Shown here: positions 49,801 through 62,423 of the stretch, one piece after another
Numbering within the stretch: the first letter of the stretch is position 1
Layout: each line of letters starts with the position of its first letter
From: Phycomyces blakesleeanus NRRL 1555(-)
Lineage: Eukaryota > Mucoromycota > Mucoromycetes > Mucorales > Phycomycetaceae
Direction: 5' to 3'
Length of the DNA: 64,000 nucleotides
Assembly: GCF_001638985.1 (NCBI RefSeq)
Contig: NW_017265154.1
Span: 806,001-870,000, forward strand
Program-made: the position numbers and the translations under genes
Notes under the pieces: model-generated
The model's input: the letters and a program-made list of their open reading frames with translations, nothing else
What the model was told of the DNA's origin: nothing
Database searches by the model: none

Positions 49801-52800
49801 CCTCGTCCTCATTAATATTATTGTTCTTATTGTTCTTATTATGCTTGTTATGATTATTATTAATTTTAATTTTAGTTTTAGTTTTGGTATTGGTATTGGT
49901 ATTACTATGATTATGATTATGACTATGATTATTTTTGATATTTTTGTCATGCCCATACTCCCCAGCCAATTGATTATTTCTTAATTCTTCTAGCGCACTC
50001 TGCTTTTGGGCGTCAAACTTCTTTATTTGTTCGTCTAGCATCTTCGCGACAGCCTTGTGCGGTAGTGCCGAAACCAGGTGATCCGAGACATGAGGTATAA
50101 TGGCTTGTTGTTTGCTGGCCTTGTACTCTGCACGGATTGCAGCAAAGGCACCACTTGGGTTTGCAGACACATAGATACAGCGTTGAAGAAATGGGATCTT
50201 GTTGAACCTGTACTCGCCATTTTCATTTGGTCCGCTTGGAGCACCGATATACACCTCTCCCATGGCCGTGCACACAATCACCTGGCCATTCTGTCCAATG
50301 CTCGCCTGTCTTGCCTCGAGGTGGGCCAGACGAGGAGCCCAGACGATCCGAGGAGAGCTCATGGTTGTGATGATAGTTGATCTGGACCGAGCACCAAAAT
50401 CGATGCCTGTGCCTGTGCCTGTGCCTGTACTTGCGCTTGTGTCTATTCCTGTGCCTGTGCCTGCATTTGTGCCTGAACCAGTAGTGCTTGTGCCAGTACC
50501 GGTTCCAATACCAGCGCTTGTACCAGTTCCAGTTCCAGTACCGGTTCCTGTGCCGGTGCCACTCCCTTCGTTCTGACGCCGAGTTGTGGCTGCATTTGAC
50601 TTGCATGTCCAGATGAACACTTCACCCATGTTTGAAATCGCACCCATGTAGTCTCCTCCGCCACTGGTTATTAATTTTGAAATAAGGTTTCTGGCAGGTT
50701 TGTGGACCTGCATTTTGGATGGAAAACGTTTCCAAGGAAGACTATGGATATAGATATACAGATATACGGGAGTTCTTGTTAGTATGTATATATATATATA
50801 TATATATTTAAAAGAAGAAGAGGCCGTATACACGTATTCACGCACATAGACACATATATACACACCATAAGATCACTTACATTAACTTTTGCTGGCCATA
50901 ATTAAAAAGTAATACAGCCTGGTTTGTGGAAAACAAAACTGCAGTTGCATTGTCCTACCACAGTTAATAATAATACATACACATATACATATAAAACAAA
51001 AGGAAATAAGAATTTGCCTGTGAGTGCTTTGTTGTTGTTCTTATTATTCTTATTATTAATCTCTACACTTCACATACCGTGACTACAACTTGAATAATCT
51101 TTTCAGAAAATGTAACCTTTTTGGGAGTCGTCTGGCAAATATCGTCACCAAGATATGTATAGCCTATACATCATCAGACATTATTATTATGTATAAATTA
51201 AAAAGTATATGAATATATATATAATAAGGCACCATGGGCGCTTAGTAAGGCTCTCTTACCTAATTGGCCTTGATTATACCCAAAAGTGTATATATCACTA
51301 CTAGTATAAACAACCGAATGAACACTTGAAGCTGCTACTCCAATAATTGGCAGCCGTTTGAGATTAGCAGCCTGGATTTTTCGTGGTACAAGTTGCATAG
51401 GGGTCTCATCTTTTCCAGCATCCGTCTCATAGCCTATGTTTATTTTATATATATATATATATATATATGAAAAAAAAAAAGGGGGGGGGGGGGGGGGAAT
51501 GGAAAATATCAGAAGCCATCCCAATACTCGGTAAACTCTAAATACGACCCATTTTTCTCTTTTTCTTTCTTCTCCTACCCAAATATATATATAAAACTTA
51601 CCCAATTGTCCAAAACGATTGTTTCCAAATGTGATTACATTTCCACTCTTTGATAGCGCAATTGTATGATCTCTTCCTAGTGCAACTGCTACAATATACT
51701 CTGGCCACTGGACAGCAATTGGTGTCAATTGAGTGTCGACTACCTTTCCGGTTCCCAATCTTCCGCCTCTTCCGAATCCACAGAGCAAAAGATTGTTTCT
51801 CGGTTCGCTGGTCAGAATTGCGGTGTGGTATTTCGACATCACGACCGTTCTGACCAGATACGGTGGGCGGCTTGTGATTTCCGGGATTCTCTGGGACTCC
51901 AGATCCAGGCGAACACGTTCTGGCCGAGACTTGTTGTCAGAGTCGGGCAACCCAAGCACATAATTTGTATTGATTCCCCATGTGTAGAGGTCTGTGCCAC
52001 CCGCAACCACATGCTGGTTTTGATTCTGATTTTGATTTTGATTTTGCTGTTGATATTGGTATTGGTATTGGTGTTGAAGCTGATAATGTGAATTTAAATT
52101 CAATAGATCATCCAATTGCGTGAGTTTACTAGCTGGTGTTTCAACTTTCAGTGTGCTTATGTTAGGATACGACGAGTCTTTAACTGTCAGGTTGTAAAGT
52201 TCGAATGGACTCAATCCTTCCCAATCCTATAATAATAATAAATATATATATAATAAAACGATTAATTACAGACCAGATTATTTCGTATTTTTTTTTCTTG
52301 TCTTTCTCACTTTGCCAAGTCTACCTTTATAGATAGGTCACAGCCTTCTCTTTGAACCAAAAGCAATGCAATTTCTATGCGGCCCAAATAAAGCGCTCTA
52401 AAAGTGTATATATATATATATATATATAGAAAAGAAAAAAAGAAAACAAAAGTGAAAAATGAGACTTAATACACACAAATACAACCGTATACACATGTGT
52501 ATATTACTTGCCTGTGTAGTGCTGTCCATCCACTCTCAAGATCTTGTAGATTGATGTTCACCATTGGACATTCAATCAAACATTGGGCAATAGATATTCT
52601 GTTCCATTGAACTGCATAATGAAGTGCGGTCTTGCCTTTTGACGATCGTTTGTTAAGGTTATACTGTTTTTGCCCAGTTGTCTTTAAATGATTCCGCAGC
52701 CATTGTTGATCTTCTTTTGTAACGTTGGCCGATTGATTGGATTTGGTTCCCAAACCAATCAAGAATTTTACTAGATCTATATTGTTGTCTTTGATGGCCT

Positions 52801-52822
52801 TGAAAATCGAAACGGATGGCAT
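46866..52822 (-). CDS. ankyrin-RCC1-BTB protein, IBTK/Btb3 homologue
   Basis: Eleven exons read right to left: 52822-52512, 52397-52325, 52226-51602, 51433-51260, 51163-51078, 50954-50881, 50741-48597, 48368-47892, 47744-47651, 47562-47333 and 47262-46866, about 1561 aa. Domain order matches animal IBTK and fission yeast Btb3, substrate adaptors of Cullin-3 ubiquitin ligases. Ankyrin repeats lie at about residues 60-155 (KGKTALHYAVQWNR, GWTALHRALYLGR). RCC1 repeats lie at about 195-450 (LYTWGINTNYVLGL, LLLCGFGRGGRLGTG, VITFGNNRFGQLG, IYTFGYNQGQLG). A first BTB domain is at about 795-900 and a second at about 985-1080 (KDGEVLFCHELIVRQRCPFF ... LEYLYTG), then a hydrophilic C terminus. A Gly-Thr repeat occupies about 505-562. 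Introns 1 (52511-52398) and 10 (47332-47263) have GC donors, both GCAAGT. Confidence 0.92.
50401..50570 (-). repeat. coding minisatellite for Thr-Gly repeats
   Basis: Diverged 6-base units (GGCACA/GGTACC types on the minus strand) within exon 7 of the IBTK-like gene encode about 55 residues of Gly-Thr with Ser, Ala, Ile and Asp substitutions. The frame is kept throughout. Similar Thr-Gly runs occur in other eukaryotic proteins as flexible spacers. Here it sits between the RCC1 propeller and the first BTB domain. Confidence 0.85.
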
Positions 52823-54422
52823 CTTGATTGGTTGTTATGTTGATTCTGATCTTGATTCTTTTTTTTTATATATATATAATGATTAGCTTTCGTTATCTGT
52901 CTATCTGTCTATCTATCCATATATATTATATATTATATTATTTTATACTATGTAGATATTATCTGTATATAATTTAATATAAATAAATATAAATATAAAT
53001 ATATATAAAAAAATGTGTGTGCGCAAAAACAAACAAATAAATAAGTTTGGTGTAGACAGACTAAAAGTTCAAATAAAAAAGGAGCAAAATAAGGGTAGCC
53101 AACCAGATCAATTTATTGCTGACCGGACTTTTTTTTTTTTTGTTAAAAAAAAAAAAGAAAAGTTCAAAATTAATTCAAATGTGTGTTGGATAAAATTCAG
53201 TACTCATAGTACCATCTCTTCTCATCATGTGCAACTCTGTTGTTGACGGTTTTTCTAGAGCTTGAATTCTATGGTACATATTCTTCACCAAAAAAACATG
53301 CCCTTCTTCTCAATCCAAGTGGAGACGGAAGAAGACTAAGCCAGTCAGAGTTGTTCAACAATTTTGCCTATTCCTTGCCTATTGTGAATACATTGCTTGG
53401 CTTCTTGGTACACCGTACAGAGAACATCACATCTGCTTAAGCTTAGTTCAATGCAATTGACTCTTAGAAAGTGTTTAGTATTAATACTACATTTGGCTTG
53501 ACTACTGCCCCCATGGAATCGGATGTACACTATTCTCATTAACGTTTCGCACATAAATAATAAAAATGATACTTTACATATACCACTGTGCACACACCTT
53601 TATTAAATACACATTTAATTTTATGTAAGATCTTTTCATGAGTGTCATTATTTTCTACCGACAAGAATATGGGTACAGACATACTCAAGAAGTTCTTTAT
53701 TCTGTATTACCAAGCTTTAAGATTTATTGGGTAATTCAACGCATTTAAATTGATAGAATCTGGTTGATTTTTTTTTATTATTCTTGTATACATTTTCGCA
53801 AATTTCATTTAGGTATAAATGGTCTCTAATGTTTGCATTACCTGTAAGCTACAGTATATTTAAGCCGAAAATTTCAAGTTGATACAAGAGTATAAAGCTA
53901 ATATTTCATCCAATTTCATTCTCCAAAAAGAAAAAAGAAGAAAGTCCCATAACTTCTTTTTCCCTTCCCTTTGTAGATTATAAAAGAAATATGACTCTTT
54001 GATACGTCTAGACTCATGGTAATGTCTTAGAAGACGGTGTTAGATATTAAATATACAAAACACTATTACATTGAGATTAGCTGTAATCTTTTCTTTATTT
54101 CTTTAATTTATTTGTTCATACAAAGTGCCTGGGATTTTATAGCGGTAAATAAAATAAAAATAAGATGGAACCGAAATTTCGGATTTAATTTTATATAATA
54201 GAGTAATTTTTTTTTTTTAAAAAAAAAAAGATCTTCAAGCTGATTGGCAAGTTTGAGCTTCGATACTGCATGAATCATAAGCATATAGAGATGGTTATTC
54301 GCGTCAACTGAATTTAGAAAGATGATGGTGACACACACACATAACATACACACTACAAACATATACACTAGCATTCTCAAGTGTTCAGGTCATTTAGTCA
54401 ATCTTGACATCATTAATTAGCA
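52823..54422. other. intergenic between IBTK-like gene and carrier gene
   Basis: About 1.6 kb between divergent genes. It has (AT)n runs near 52870-52940, polyT/polyA pairs near 53130-53155 and 54205-54230 that can form A/T hairpins, and otherwise unremarkable AT-rich DNA. No gene was supported. Confidence 0.55.
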
Positions 54423-54467
54423 ATGTCGCAACCTAAATCTAATGTCTTGGTAATAAGTGTATTCCAT

Positions 54468-54504
<37 letters not shown>

Positions 54505-56613
54505 GCTGCTGCTGCTATTATTATTATTTACATGTGCTCATATTTATTTTGTGTCTGTGTGTGTATATGTCTGTGCTTGTTTTCCTTTTCGTTTCATGTA
54601 GAACTCAACATTAGCTGGAGCAGCAGCAGGAACACTCGAGTTACTCATTATGCAGGTAAGATTCCCTTAAAACAAGATACAAATGATCCACTGATCTGCT
54701 GATTAAGGAAGAAAGACGTATAGACACACATATATATATATATATACAAAGATGAAACTTTTGATATAATTTCTCTATTATTGTTGTTATTTTAGCCAAC
54801 TGATGTTATCAAGACTCGGTTCCAAGTAAGAATGTTTATTTCATAATAACATTATTATTATTGTTTTTACTATCAATGTAGAAAGCATGTTCTCAAAAGT
54901 GATGTTGTTATACAATAAATAGTCTATTCGCCTGGCATCGCATTATCAGGACGGAATTATAAATGCCTTTCGTCGTGTCCTGCGAGAAGAGGGATTTTCT
55001 GGTAGGATTGACCGAAATTACGAATCCAAACCCAAATCCAAATCCAAATACAAATACAAATACAAATACAAATACTATCATATGCCTTGTAAGATAGCTC
55101 AAACCGTTTTCGATTAGCCTTTTACAGGGGTACATTGCCTGTCTTGTGTATTGTCGGTCCTCGGATATCGTTGCAGTACATGGGCCTTGCCTTATACAAG
55201 CCTATCTTTGAGAAATACGAAGGGACGTTTATTCCTGCACATAGTTCTGCAGGACTTGCAGGTGTAAGTAGCCATATATAATACAATATATACACTGGAC
55301 AATCTTATGGACGTTATCAATACACACAGATATGCACCGGAATCACTCAAGCGGTAACTCTTGGTAAGACGAACAACGCCAAGATTGATAGATACTTGGT
55401 TCAAGACTAACTCTTATAAATGTATATATATGCACTTGTTTATTTGTGTGTGTGTGTGTGTGCGTTTTTTTCTTTTTTGCTTTATTTAGTGACACCACTG
55501 GAGATGATCAAGGTCCGCCAGCAAACTGATATGATGAACGCAGCTCATCAACGAAAGTACCATGGTCTTATTAACACTGCTTCAATTATTGTCCGTCAAG
55601 AAGGGTAAATTCTGGATTGAGAAATCGAGAAAGAATCGAACAGGAAAACCTTATTTTATGTTATTTTTCTATTTAGATTCCGTGCTCTTTATAGTGGTCT
55701 TGTTGCTACAGTGGCAAGACAATCATGGGGTGAGTACTAAAACAAGGAGCAGAGAGAAAGAGATACATATGTAATGGATTGTTGGGTTAGTCTTATTTAT
55801 TTATTTATTTACACTTATCTAGGTTTGTTGGTCAAATTCTCTGGCTACACTGAAATCAAGGCATTATTTACGAAGCATTCCGAAGATCCAAGTCAGCCTC
55901 TGTCTCCTTGGAAACACATGGTAAAAAATAGTACTAAAATTGTGTAATAGATATATGTATATATGCTAGGCTTTTTATTTATTTAGTTATATCCTTTCAT
56001 TTTATTCTTTACTAATCTATATATCTGTATATTTATTTATATTTATATATATCTACCCGCCTATCTGCCTATCTTCCTATCTACAAATAATAATAAATTT
56101 CATGTTTCAGGCTAGTGGTGGTTTGGCTAATGTGTTGGTTGCTATCCTAAACTCTCCTCCCGATGTAGTCAAAACAAGGTTTGTGGCAAGCACGATACGG
56201 GTAGTACAAAACAGAGGATGCTTGAAATTAAATTATATGTTTGTGTACATACGTATTTTCGACTGTTTTTTTTTTTGGGTTATAGAATGCAAGACGACGG
56301 TCGGCCATATCGTAACACATGGGATTGTATTAGGCAAATGGTTAGAAACGAGGGTTTTTTGTCCTTTTTTAAAGGATCTTATCTTCGTATTATTCGAATT
56401 GCTCCAGGTAAACGGAGAAAAAAAAACAAGATTATATGCTATATGCCCTTGCTATCAATAAGAAGCAAATATTATGATTATGGTTGATACTTGATATGAT
56501 TTATTAATATCCTTTATGTGTATATATACATGCAATGCCTCTATGATATCTTAGGAGGGGCTATTCAGTTTGCAGCTTATGAACAAGTTTTATCCTGGTT
56601 GAACAAGTTATGA
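54423..56613 (+). CDS. mitochondrial carrier protein, succinate/fumarate carrier-like
   Basis: Inner-membrane solute carrier of the SLC25 family. Twelve exons: 54423-54449, 54602-54655, 54796-54825, 54923-55001, 55118-55263, 55330-55363, 55490-55604, 55677-55729, 55823-55920, 56111-56178, 56286-56407 and 56555-56613, about 294 aa, the usual carrier length. All three carrier signatures are present: PTDVIKTRF, PLEMIKVRQ and PPDVVKTRM. Each is followed by an EG motif (LREEGFSAFYRG, VRQEGFRALYSG, VRNEGFLSFFKG). The wording GITQAVTLVTPLEMIKVR and RIIRIAPGGAIQF resembles yeast Sfc1/Acr1, the succinate-fumarate exchanger, but the substrate contact residues were not compared, so the substrate is a guess. 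Early exons of 27 and 30 nt make this gene invisible to open-frame searches. A (TAC)n-(TGC)n microsatellite fills the first intron. Confidence 0.88.
54469..54530 (+). repeat. (TAC)n-(TGC)n-(TAT)n compound microsatellite
   Basis: About eleven TAC units followed by five TGC units and a TTA run, inside the first intron of the mitochondrial carrier gene, 20 bases after the donor site. Confidence 0.9.
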
Positions 56614-56915
56614 AAAAAAAATAGAATGGATATATATATGTTGAAGGACAATTGTTGCTTTTATAAAAGAAAATAATTACAATGGTAGTGCTGTTGTTAT
56701 TACATGTGTATAAAAATAAAATAAAATGGGGGTATTTTGTTTTTGGAGTGATAGGATATAATGAATGTAAATGAATTATGGATGTGAGAGAGGTTGAACT
56801 CTATGTACAGTGTAAAAGGAAAGATAAAAGAGGCTTGTTTTTTTTGGGTTCTAATCTACCTAAACGGCTAAAATGCTAATATTCTCTCTCTCTTTCTTTC
56901 TTGTTGTTATGATTA
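56614..56915. other. shared 3' flank of convergent genes
   Basis: Interval between the carrier (+) and the acetyltransferase (-) stop codons. It contains AATAAAATAAAAT near 56715, a likely polyadenylation signal for the carrier, and a CT-rich stretch near 56885-56900. Confidence 0.5.
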
Positions 56916-57793
56916 TTATTGGTAAGAGATACGTCGACCAGGCCGAATTCGAAGTGGTTTAGGCTCGATGTGTGAGACAAAGTCGCGCACCATGAAATAG
57001 ACCGAGAGACCGGGAGTCTGGCTCACCTGGGCACTTGCTCGGATAACGAATCCAAAGTGCTCAAAAAACTTGACGGTGTCAGGGTGATTGACTTCGACAT
57101 AGACAGGGTAATGGGACGCATCGGCTTTTTCGAGAACGTGGCGCAGGAGAGTGCCACCAAGGCCTTTGTGCTGTTGGTGGGAGAGAACTCCGAGAAATCC
57201 AATGGTGATGTATTCCTGAGAATATTCGGCCATTACTTTGCGGCGCATTTTATCGCATGTTGGTTGAAATCGGACGAATGCACGCACCGCAGATGCCCAG
57301 CCGGTGAGACGGGCCAGTTTTACTGTGCCGATAGCTCGTGTCCAGGAACAGCCCTGTGGTAGGTTTGACCAGACTAGAACACCTTGGCAGCCGTCAACCT
57401 GGACCACAAAGTCACGGCTCTGGAGGCTAGAGCTGTTAATAAGGTTCTTGAACACATTGTAAAGGAAGCTGTCATGCTTGGAATGTTCGAGACCACGGGC
57501 ACACCAGCCCAATATCGCATCAGAAGCATATGCATCTGTGAGGGTATGAGAAGCTTCTTTGATAGCACCTAAAATATCAAAACAAAACAAAAAACAAACA
57601 ATTTAGCGTGAGATGATGTATATATGTATATGTGAGTGTGAATGATGAAAAAAAACCAAAGAGGAACAATGGATTTGGTTGTAATTGATGTTTTACCTTT
57701 CACCACGTGTCGAACATTGACGGTTGGGTCTGTTGTTACTGTGAGTTGGCGGCTAAGAGGCTCTGACTCTGCGTGTGATATGAGGGAAGGCAT
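56916..57793 (-). CDS. GNAT-family N-acetyltransferase
   Basis: Acetyl-CoA-dependent acetyltransferase of the GNAT fold, about 249 aa. Two exons read right to left: 57793-57697 and 57568-56916. The acetyl-CoA site is the segment GVLSHQQHKGLGGTLLRHVLEKAD (motif A, with the Q-x-x-G-x-G-G pattern). It is followed by VYVEVNHPDTVKFFEHFGFVI (motif B, the usual 'neighbour shares a residue with a partner strand' block). The preceding strand EYITIGFLGV is beta-4 of the fold. No signal peptide or membrane helix was seen. The acceptor cannot be read from the sequence. Fungal proteins of this subtype are often poorly characterised small-molecule acetylases. Confidence 0.85.
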
Positions 57794-60700
57794 TCAAGTA
57801 TATAAGTAAGAAGGTTGGAGCTCGGTAGTGCTGGTAATGATGAGAGGGGGGAATATCAAGTAAACTTTTTGTTTTTTGATCTTGGCTTTTATATGAGATT
57901 TCTAAATTATTATTTATTTATTTATTTTTTTTAAAAAAAAAAACGGAGTTTGAGAGGCCACCATGGTTGAGTTTTTTTTTTTTTTTTTTGTAGGTGGCCT
58001 TGAAAAGGAAAAAAAAAAATTGGCTGGACTGGAAAGTACTAGAGCGAATGGAAGCAAAAGAGAGACAGCTACAGTGTGACAGATCGTAGAAGGAGAAGCC
58101 AAAGTCGAGACTCGAACAATAAAATAAGAAAATACAAAAGAAGATTTTGAATCTCCACAGAAATACGATGTTTATTTTGGTTTTTCTGGATTTTGTAACA
58201 AAGCACAGACAATTTCTGATCCAATCAACGCCCAACAAGAAATAGACCCAAAGGCGATCCCATTGTATTTTATCCTTCTTTCTATACTTTATGTAAAGTT
58301 ATATATAAGTAGCTAGCTAGCTAGCTAGCTAGTTAGTTAGTTAGATTAATAGCTTTTTTTTTGCAGTCTAGAAGTAAAGCCTTACTTTAAAGGATACATG
58401 CTTTTATTTCTATTTTTTTTTTTAGTATTGAATATCGCTCGTTATTGAACCCAGCAAAACAAGAGAATTCGTTTCTGTTCTTTTCTGTACCACACAACCA
58501 AGCTCAGATACATTCTATCAAGATAAAAATAAAAATAAGAATACAATATAGAACAATGAACATGGTTTTTTATTGGTATTCTGGACACGTTCTGCTTGAT
58601 TGTTATAGAGGATACAATAGCCTCTTGAAATAAATGAAGCGCTAATATATGTAGCTACATATTAAATCCTGACTTGTTTTAATATCTTATTATCATTAAA
58701 AGAAATAAAGTTAGAAAATCAACGCTATTGTAGGTATTCTATTATGCAAAAAAGCATTAGAATCAACCTAACTATTCTCTGTTAGGACTCTTGGTTAGAT
58801 CCTACCTTGAGAAGAAATTACATCCAAAAAGAGCTATTGTTTTAGGGCGATCTTTTTTCTTTAAGAAAATCTTGCACTATACGATTAGTGGCTTAGTCTT
58901 TTTTCTTCTTCTTATCATTACTATCAATAATTACATACTTATTGATTTAATAAAGATAATTATCTAATGAGTACCACACTTTCGAGTCGCTTTCCTTAAT
59001 ATATCTGTATATAAAACATTATTAGCACATCACAATTTGAGCCACTATAATGTGGCGTAAGTTATTTAGTATCTAAGCACTATGTACTATCTATCATAGT
59101 CTAGAATCTCAAAAAAAAATAGATAAAGACAGGATATAATTATATATCACATATACACATAAACCCCTTCCCTTATCAACAATTCTTAGATCTGACTTAT
59201 AGGTCTATGTTACTTGGTGTTAGGGATCATATTTGGGATCTTTATAATTTTGACATGAAATGGTACTTGTGTATGTATGTATAAGAATTAAGAATCAATT
59301 AAGTTAAGTATACAAGATTAATGTCAAATGCAGCTACCATCAGTCATACGATCTTCACATTTTTGGACTAAGCACAAAGCAAATGCAACGTATGATGCTT
59401 CTCCAACTCTTATTGCATAGAGACATTTAGACTAGTCGCACCTTGTGTACAGACTCATGAAGGAGAGGATCAGACTTACTAAATTAGGCTCAAGTAGAGC
59501 TATCAAAGTCAAGTCTATCGTCATTTTGGTTATTTACTTCTTTACCTTGCTTTTATTTTTGTTATGCTTTTTTTAAGAAGATAAAAGGTTGTCCTCCAAA
59601 GTACTTTGACTAATTCACACACATGTTACATTTGAATATATAAAAGAGAAAAAAAAAGTGTTGGAAGTATAAGCGTATGGATATTGCTTGTAGGCAAGAG
59701 TTGAAAGCCAGATCTTGGAGTGGTAGTATATAAGTCTCCAGGTTGAGGAATATAATGCTCTCTTTCTATTTGAGAGAGTATAGTCTCCTTTTGTGCAGCA
59801 TGAGTTTTTCATCCTCTGGCCATGTCTGCTTTGGGTTGTAATAATTCAAAAGGATGATTTTTTTGTTTCTAAATATCACAGTTCATTTCAGTACACAGTC
59901 TACTCTGAATCATAATGCGTGACCAGTAAATGCTTTTTAAAATGATAAAAAAATAAGCAGCAGTAGCATTTTTAACGGGTCCTACTATATTATTCACTCT
60001 TTCATAGGACTTTACAGCTGATATATACCCCCATCAATTAGTATTATATTGCATTCTATACTACTAAATATGTACATCTAATTTATATAGTTTATTAATT
60101 TATTATCAACCACTACCTAATTATTACATCTAAGATATTGATTCACATATATAGTAAATTCCTCCCAAAGATATCTATCAGTCTATATATATATATCTAA
60201 TCACTAAAGTTTATGCCTATGCCTATGCCTATGCCTATGGGTAGGAAAAGAGAAAAGAGATGCATAGCCTGTACGCACCAGCTTATGCATTATTTTATAT
60301 GCCAAAAAAAAAAAAGACCGACGCTGAGTTTTTAATTCCGTTGACGTGGACCGTGCATAAAACTTTACCATAAACAGAAATTATTTCTTTATTTTTTTTT
60401 TTTAAAAAAAAAAAAAAACAACAATTTAGAAGCTGTAAGATTTTATAGGAAAAAAGATCAAAGTATTTGTTTAAAGAAAATGAAATAAAATAATGTAGGT
60501 TGCTAGTATTTTGTAAAATCTTCTTAGGAATCAAATACTGTGAGTGTATGTACCCAATACACAAGGGATGCCAGCAATATTAAGGACACGACGCTTCCGA
60601 GATGTGAGTCGGCATTTCCTGTTAGTGTATAACATTTTGAAGTAGTATGCCAGTGACATACAGATGTATATGTAAAAATATATAGTTAATATTACACTTT

Positions 60701-61186
60701 CTGTACTTGGTTAGATAAATTATACGGTCTTAAATTAGAGAGGGTGCAAACTTATACTAACTTTGTTATAATAATAATTATTGATCATTAGGGACCAGAT
60801 AAAATTGCTAGACTTTGCATAACAAGTCTCATCTGGGTGGTCTAGCAAAATCGAAACGTCGGTTCCCTAAGATAAGCGTTTCTTTATATAATCTTGCCAA
60901 AGTAAATAAAAAGTACAGGTGTCTTAACGAAATGTTATGTATTTAAGTCTGTTGTAATAAATCAAGTCCAATTTATATCAGACAGGTTTTAATTCCTTGT
61001 AGTATCCAATACTTTGATCTTTTTACGGGAGTATAATCGGATAGTTTTTACCTTTATCAAACAGCACAAAAAAAGGAAATATATGTGGTTGCATCCAATC
61101 GTGACTTCTTTTCCTTAGCCAGCTAGCTCTATCATTAAAGAGGTACCTCATTTTTTGTGATACTCATTTTCCTATAGTTTATCATT
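57794..61186. other. 3.4-kb gene-free region
   Basis: AT-rich DNA upstream of both the acetyltransferase (-) and DUS4 (+). Notable items: a polyA/polyT hairpin near 57930-57945 and another near 60395-60420, a (CTAG)n-(TTAG)n run at 58310-58345, a (CTATGC)n run at 60211-60240, and the small inverted-repeat element at 60788-60870. No exon chain was supported. Confidence 0.55.
60788..60870 (+). repeat. short inverted-terminal element, copy B
   Basis: An 83-base unit with terminal TTAGGGACC at the left and GGTTCCCTAA at the right, which are inverted copies with one extra base. Internal pairs TTGCTAGA/TCTAGCAA and CCAGAT/ATCTGG extend the possible fold. TA flanks both ends, as with Tc1/mariner-type insertions. 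A diverged relative is at 9546-9624 on the other strand. Non-autonomous: no coding capacity. Confidence 0.65.
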
Positions 61187-62357
61187 ATGCTCCACAAGAA
61201 GAAAAATGTACTCGAGGTGTTTGCCGAGAATGAGCGGGTGAATATCTGTGCGCCAATGGTGCGATACAGCAAGCTACCTTTTAGAGAGCTGGTATTGAAG
61301 TAAGACTTGCGATCCAACACATCAACTATGAGCTCATGAATAAAAACAGATACAATGTCAACATCTCATATACACCAATGATCATTGCTGATGTGTTTAA
61401 AAACTCTGAATTTGCTCGCGAATCCGATTTTTCAACCAATGCCAATGACAATCCAGTTGTAGTTCAGTTTGCAGCCAATAATGGACCAGACCTAGCGGCA
61501 GCAGCAGAATTGGTGGCACCGTACGTTGGTGGTATAGGTATGTACAATATATATATATATATATGTACGTAAAGGGTTCATTTGATCTCTTTGATTAATT
61601 TATAAACAGACATCAACTGTGGATGTCCTCAAAAATGGGCTGTTCAGGAACGGATTGGCGCTCATTTGATGTCAGATCCTGAGGCAGTTCGAGATATGAT
61701 ACGGACTGTCAAGGCACGCATGGACACACCTTGCAGTATCAAAATTAGAGTTCACCAAGATCTCAAGGAAACATACGAATTTGTAAAGCGAGCAGAGGCT
61801 GTAGGTGTAGACTTTTTGACAGTTCACGGTCGCACAAGGAAACAAAAATCCACAGAACCTGTCAACTTTGAAGGTGTAAAACTTGTTAAGGAGTCCGTAA
61901 GTGTTCCAGTGGTAGCAAATGGAAGTATATTTTCTTTGGCCGACGCAGAAGAGATGTACGAGAAGACTGGTGTGGATGGTAAGATAACTATTTTTTCTAT
62001 TGTTCTGAAAATACAGTATCTAACATATTATCAAAGGTGTAATGTCTGCTAGAGGGCTTTTGAAGAACCCAGCATTCTTTGCAGGTCATGATTATACACC
62101 CTGGGAGTGTGTAGAGGTGAGAGAGAAATGATATACAATATAAACTTCGATTCTGATGTTATGTCGTTTAGAACTATGTCAAACTTGCTCTAGGATATGG
62201 GACAAATCTCCATATATTTCACCATCACCTTATGTACATGTTTGAAGATATCATGTGCAATGCAGAACGCAAGACGTTTAATACACTCTCGAGTATCCCT
62301 GCCATCATTGACCATCTAGAAACCCACTGGGGTCTCGATGTCAGCAAACTAATCTAA
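61187..62357 (+). CDS. DUS4: tRNA-dihydrouridine synthase 4-like
   Basis: FMN- and NADPH-dependent enzyme that reduces uridine to dihydrouridine at positions 20a/20b of the tRNA D-loop in yeast. Five exons: 61187-61299, 61350-61537, 61610-61978, 62037-62116 and 62172-62357, about 311 aa. Family motifs: ICAPMVRYSKLPFREL (FMN-binding start of the barrel), YTPMIIADVFKNSEF (Dus4-type), VVVQFAANNGPDL, catalytic cysteine in INCGCPQKWAVQERIGAHLM, FLTVHGRTRKQK, VPVVANGSIF, and VMSARGLLKNPAFF. The short C-terminal helical part is the tRNA-binding domain. All introns are GT-AG and every join is in phase. The length is close to human DUS4L. Confidence 0.95.
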
Positions 62358-62423
62358 TTTCCTCTGTATAGCATAAAAAAAGGATACATATTCAATTACA
62401 CAGACTTCTGCTTCACATATAAT

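Noticed and set aside
50199..50576. Plus-strand open frame opposite the IBTK-like exon 7
   Set aside because: Shadow of the minus-strand coding minisatellite; no independent start context or domain.
58310..58345. (CTAG)n palindromic run as a possible regulatory operator
   Set aside because: It grades into TTAG units and has no flanking symmetry; an ordinary microsatellite.
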